A program made the position numbers and the translations under genes. The notes under the pieces are model-generated. The model was not told the DNA's origin. It made no database searches and was given only the letters and a program-made list of their open reading frames with translations. A stretch of DNA of 64,000 bases from Cristatella mucedo (taxonomy: Eukaryota; Bryozoa; Phylactolaemata; Cristatellidae), in the NCBI GenBank assembly GCA_009760855.2, contig WPIO01000019.1, positions 4,631,501-4,695,500 of the forward strand. Direction: 5' to 3'. Below are positions 63,330-64,000 of this stretch, piece by piece (within the stretch, counting starts at the first letter, position 1; the number at the start of each line of letters is the position of its first letter).

Positions 63330-64000
63330 ATAAACTTCTTTGAAAATATGGCATTAAATAGAACAAAGCTCCGGCATCAGTTATAATTACTATTTAAAGA
63401 GTTGATTAAATGTTCAAGCAAATAGCTTCTGTTGAAAAGCTCCACTACATATTTAATGCAAATCTTACAATTGAACAAGCAAGCAATATCTTTAGCTATG
63501 TTATGAAAATGATAAAAGGATATCAGTATTCACATTCCAATATATCATTAGTATCTCTTTATTTTTAGTGTCTAGAACATATTAGTATGTCTAGTGTCTC
63601 TGCATTGTTCATTAGAGGCGTGTACCAATTACTGCAGATTCGAAGAGCAGCAATAGCATCTCACCACCAAGTGCCAGTGCTATTCATACGCAAGATAAGA
63701 CATACTTGGCCATGGCGAGTTATTTTGCAAGTGATGTCGATAGCTCTACGATGGAAATACATGAATAATAGTTATCAAATTCATTTTCAAAAAGCTGGTA
63801 TTACGACTTAAGAAGTGCACAATGCATACAAAGTCCCGAACGTGCATTCCCAAAGGGAATGGTTATTTTGAATTTGGAAACCCTAGAAATGGGCCAAAAA
63901 GAATACTGACATGTCATAGAAGTATAAAGAATCTTTGCTTACATCCAGAATTATACCTACAAATCAGCATCGAAAGCTTACTGCGATATATTTTCTTGAA
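63330..64000. other. No recognised feature
   Basis: AT-rich. A 74-codon plus-strand frame (63587-63811) has no family resemblance that I can name. Confidence 0.3.

Overview
This window is nuclear DNA from an animal. Its genes are split into short exons by consensus GT/AG introns. They include clear orthologues of animal cell-biology genes: cystinosin, the spindle-checkpoint protein MAD1 and a Rho-family GTPase. The rest is dense with non-LTR retrotransposon (LINE) 3' ends, tRNA-derived SINEs, Tc1/mariner remnants and long (TA)n, (CA)n and (GA)n tracts. Nothing is bacterial: no operons, Shine-Dalgarno sites or CRISPR. A non-model invertebrate is likely, but the sequence alone does not fix the phylum.

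Layout. 1-5009: transposon debris inside the last visible cystinosin intron. 5010-10271 (minus): first four coding exons of cystinosin (CTNS); the remaining exons must lie left of the window. 10272-10539: short divergent promoter interval. 10540-14797 (plus): probable small unidentified gene. 14800-21435: LINE/SINE-rich intergenic DNA. 21436-47627 (plus): complete 15-exon MAD1 gene. The exon phases all agree and give a 748-residue protein with the Mad2-interaction motif and the C-terminal RWD region. Its introns hold several LINE copies, many SINEs and two palindromic Tc1 elements. 47628-52042: intergenic, with one LINE copy and one exon-like segment. 52043-53461 (plus): two-exon Rho-family GTPase of 193 residues whose residue 12 and residue 61 equivalents are both substituted. 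53462-60951: mostly featureless or simple repeats. 60952-62369 (plus): two 5' exons of a TPR-type gene (possibly SMYD4-like) that runs off the right edge.

The genes are unrelated in function (lysosomal transport, mitotic checkpoint, small GTPase signalling). They are neighbours, not a pathway. The more unusual content is the atypical Rho GTPase; an S in place of K in the otherwise RLK-type motif of MAD1; a family of head-to-head palindromic Tc1 derivatives; a foldback element with an 8-bp target duplication nested in a LINE; and SINEs whose 3' tails match the local LINE tail.
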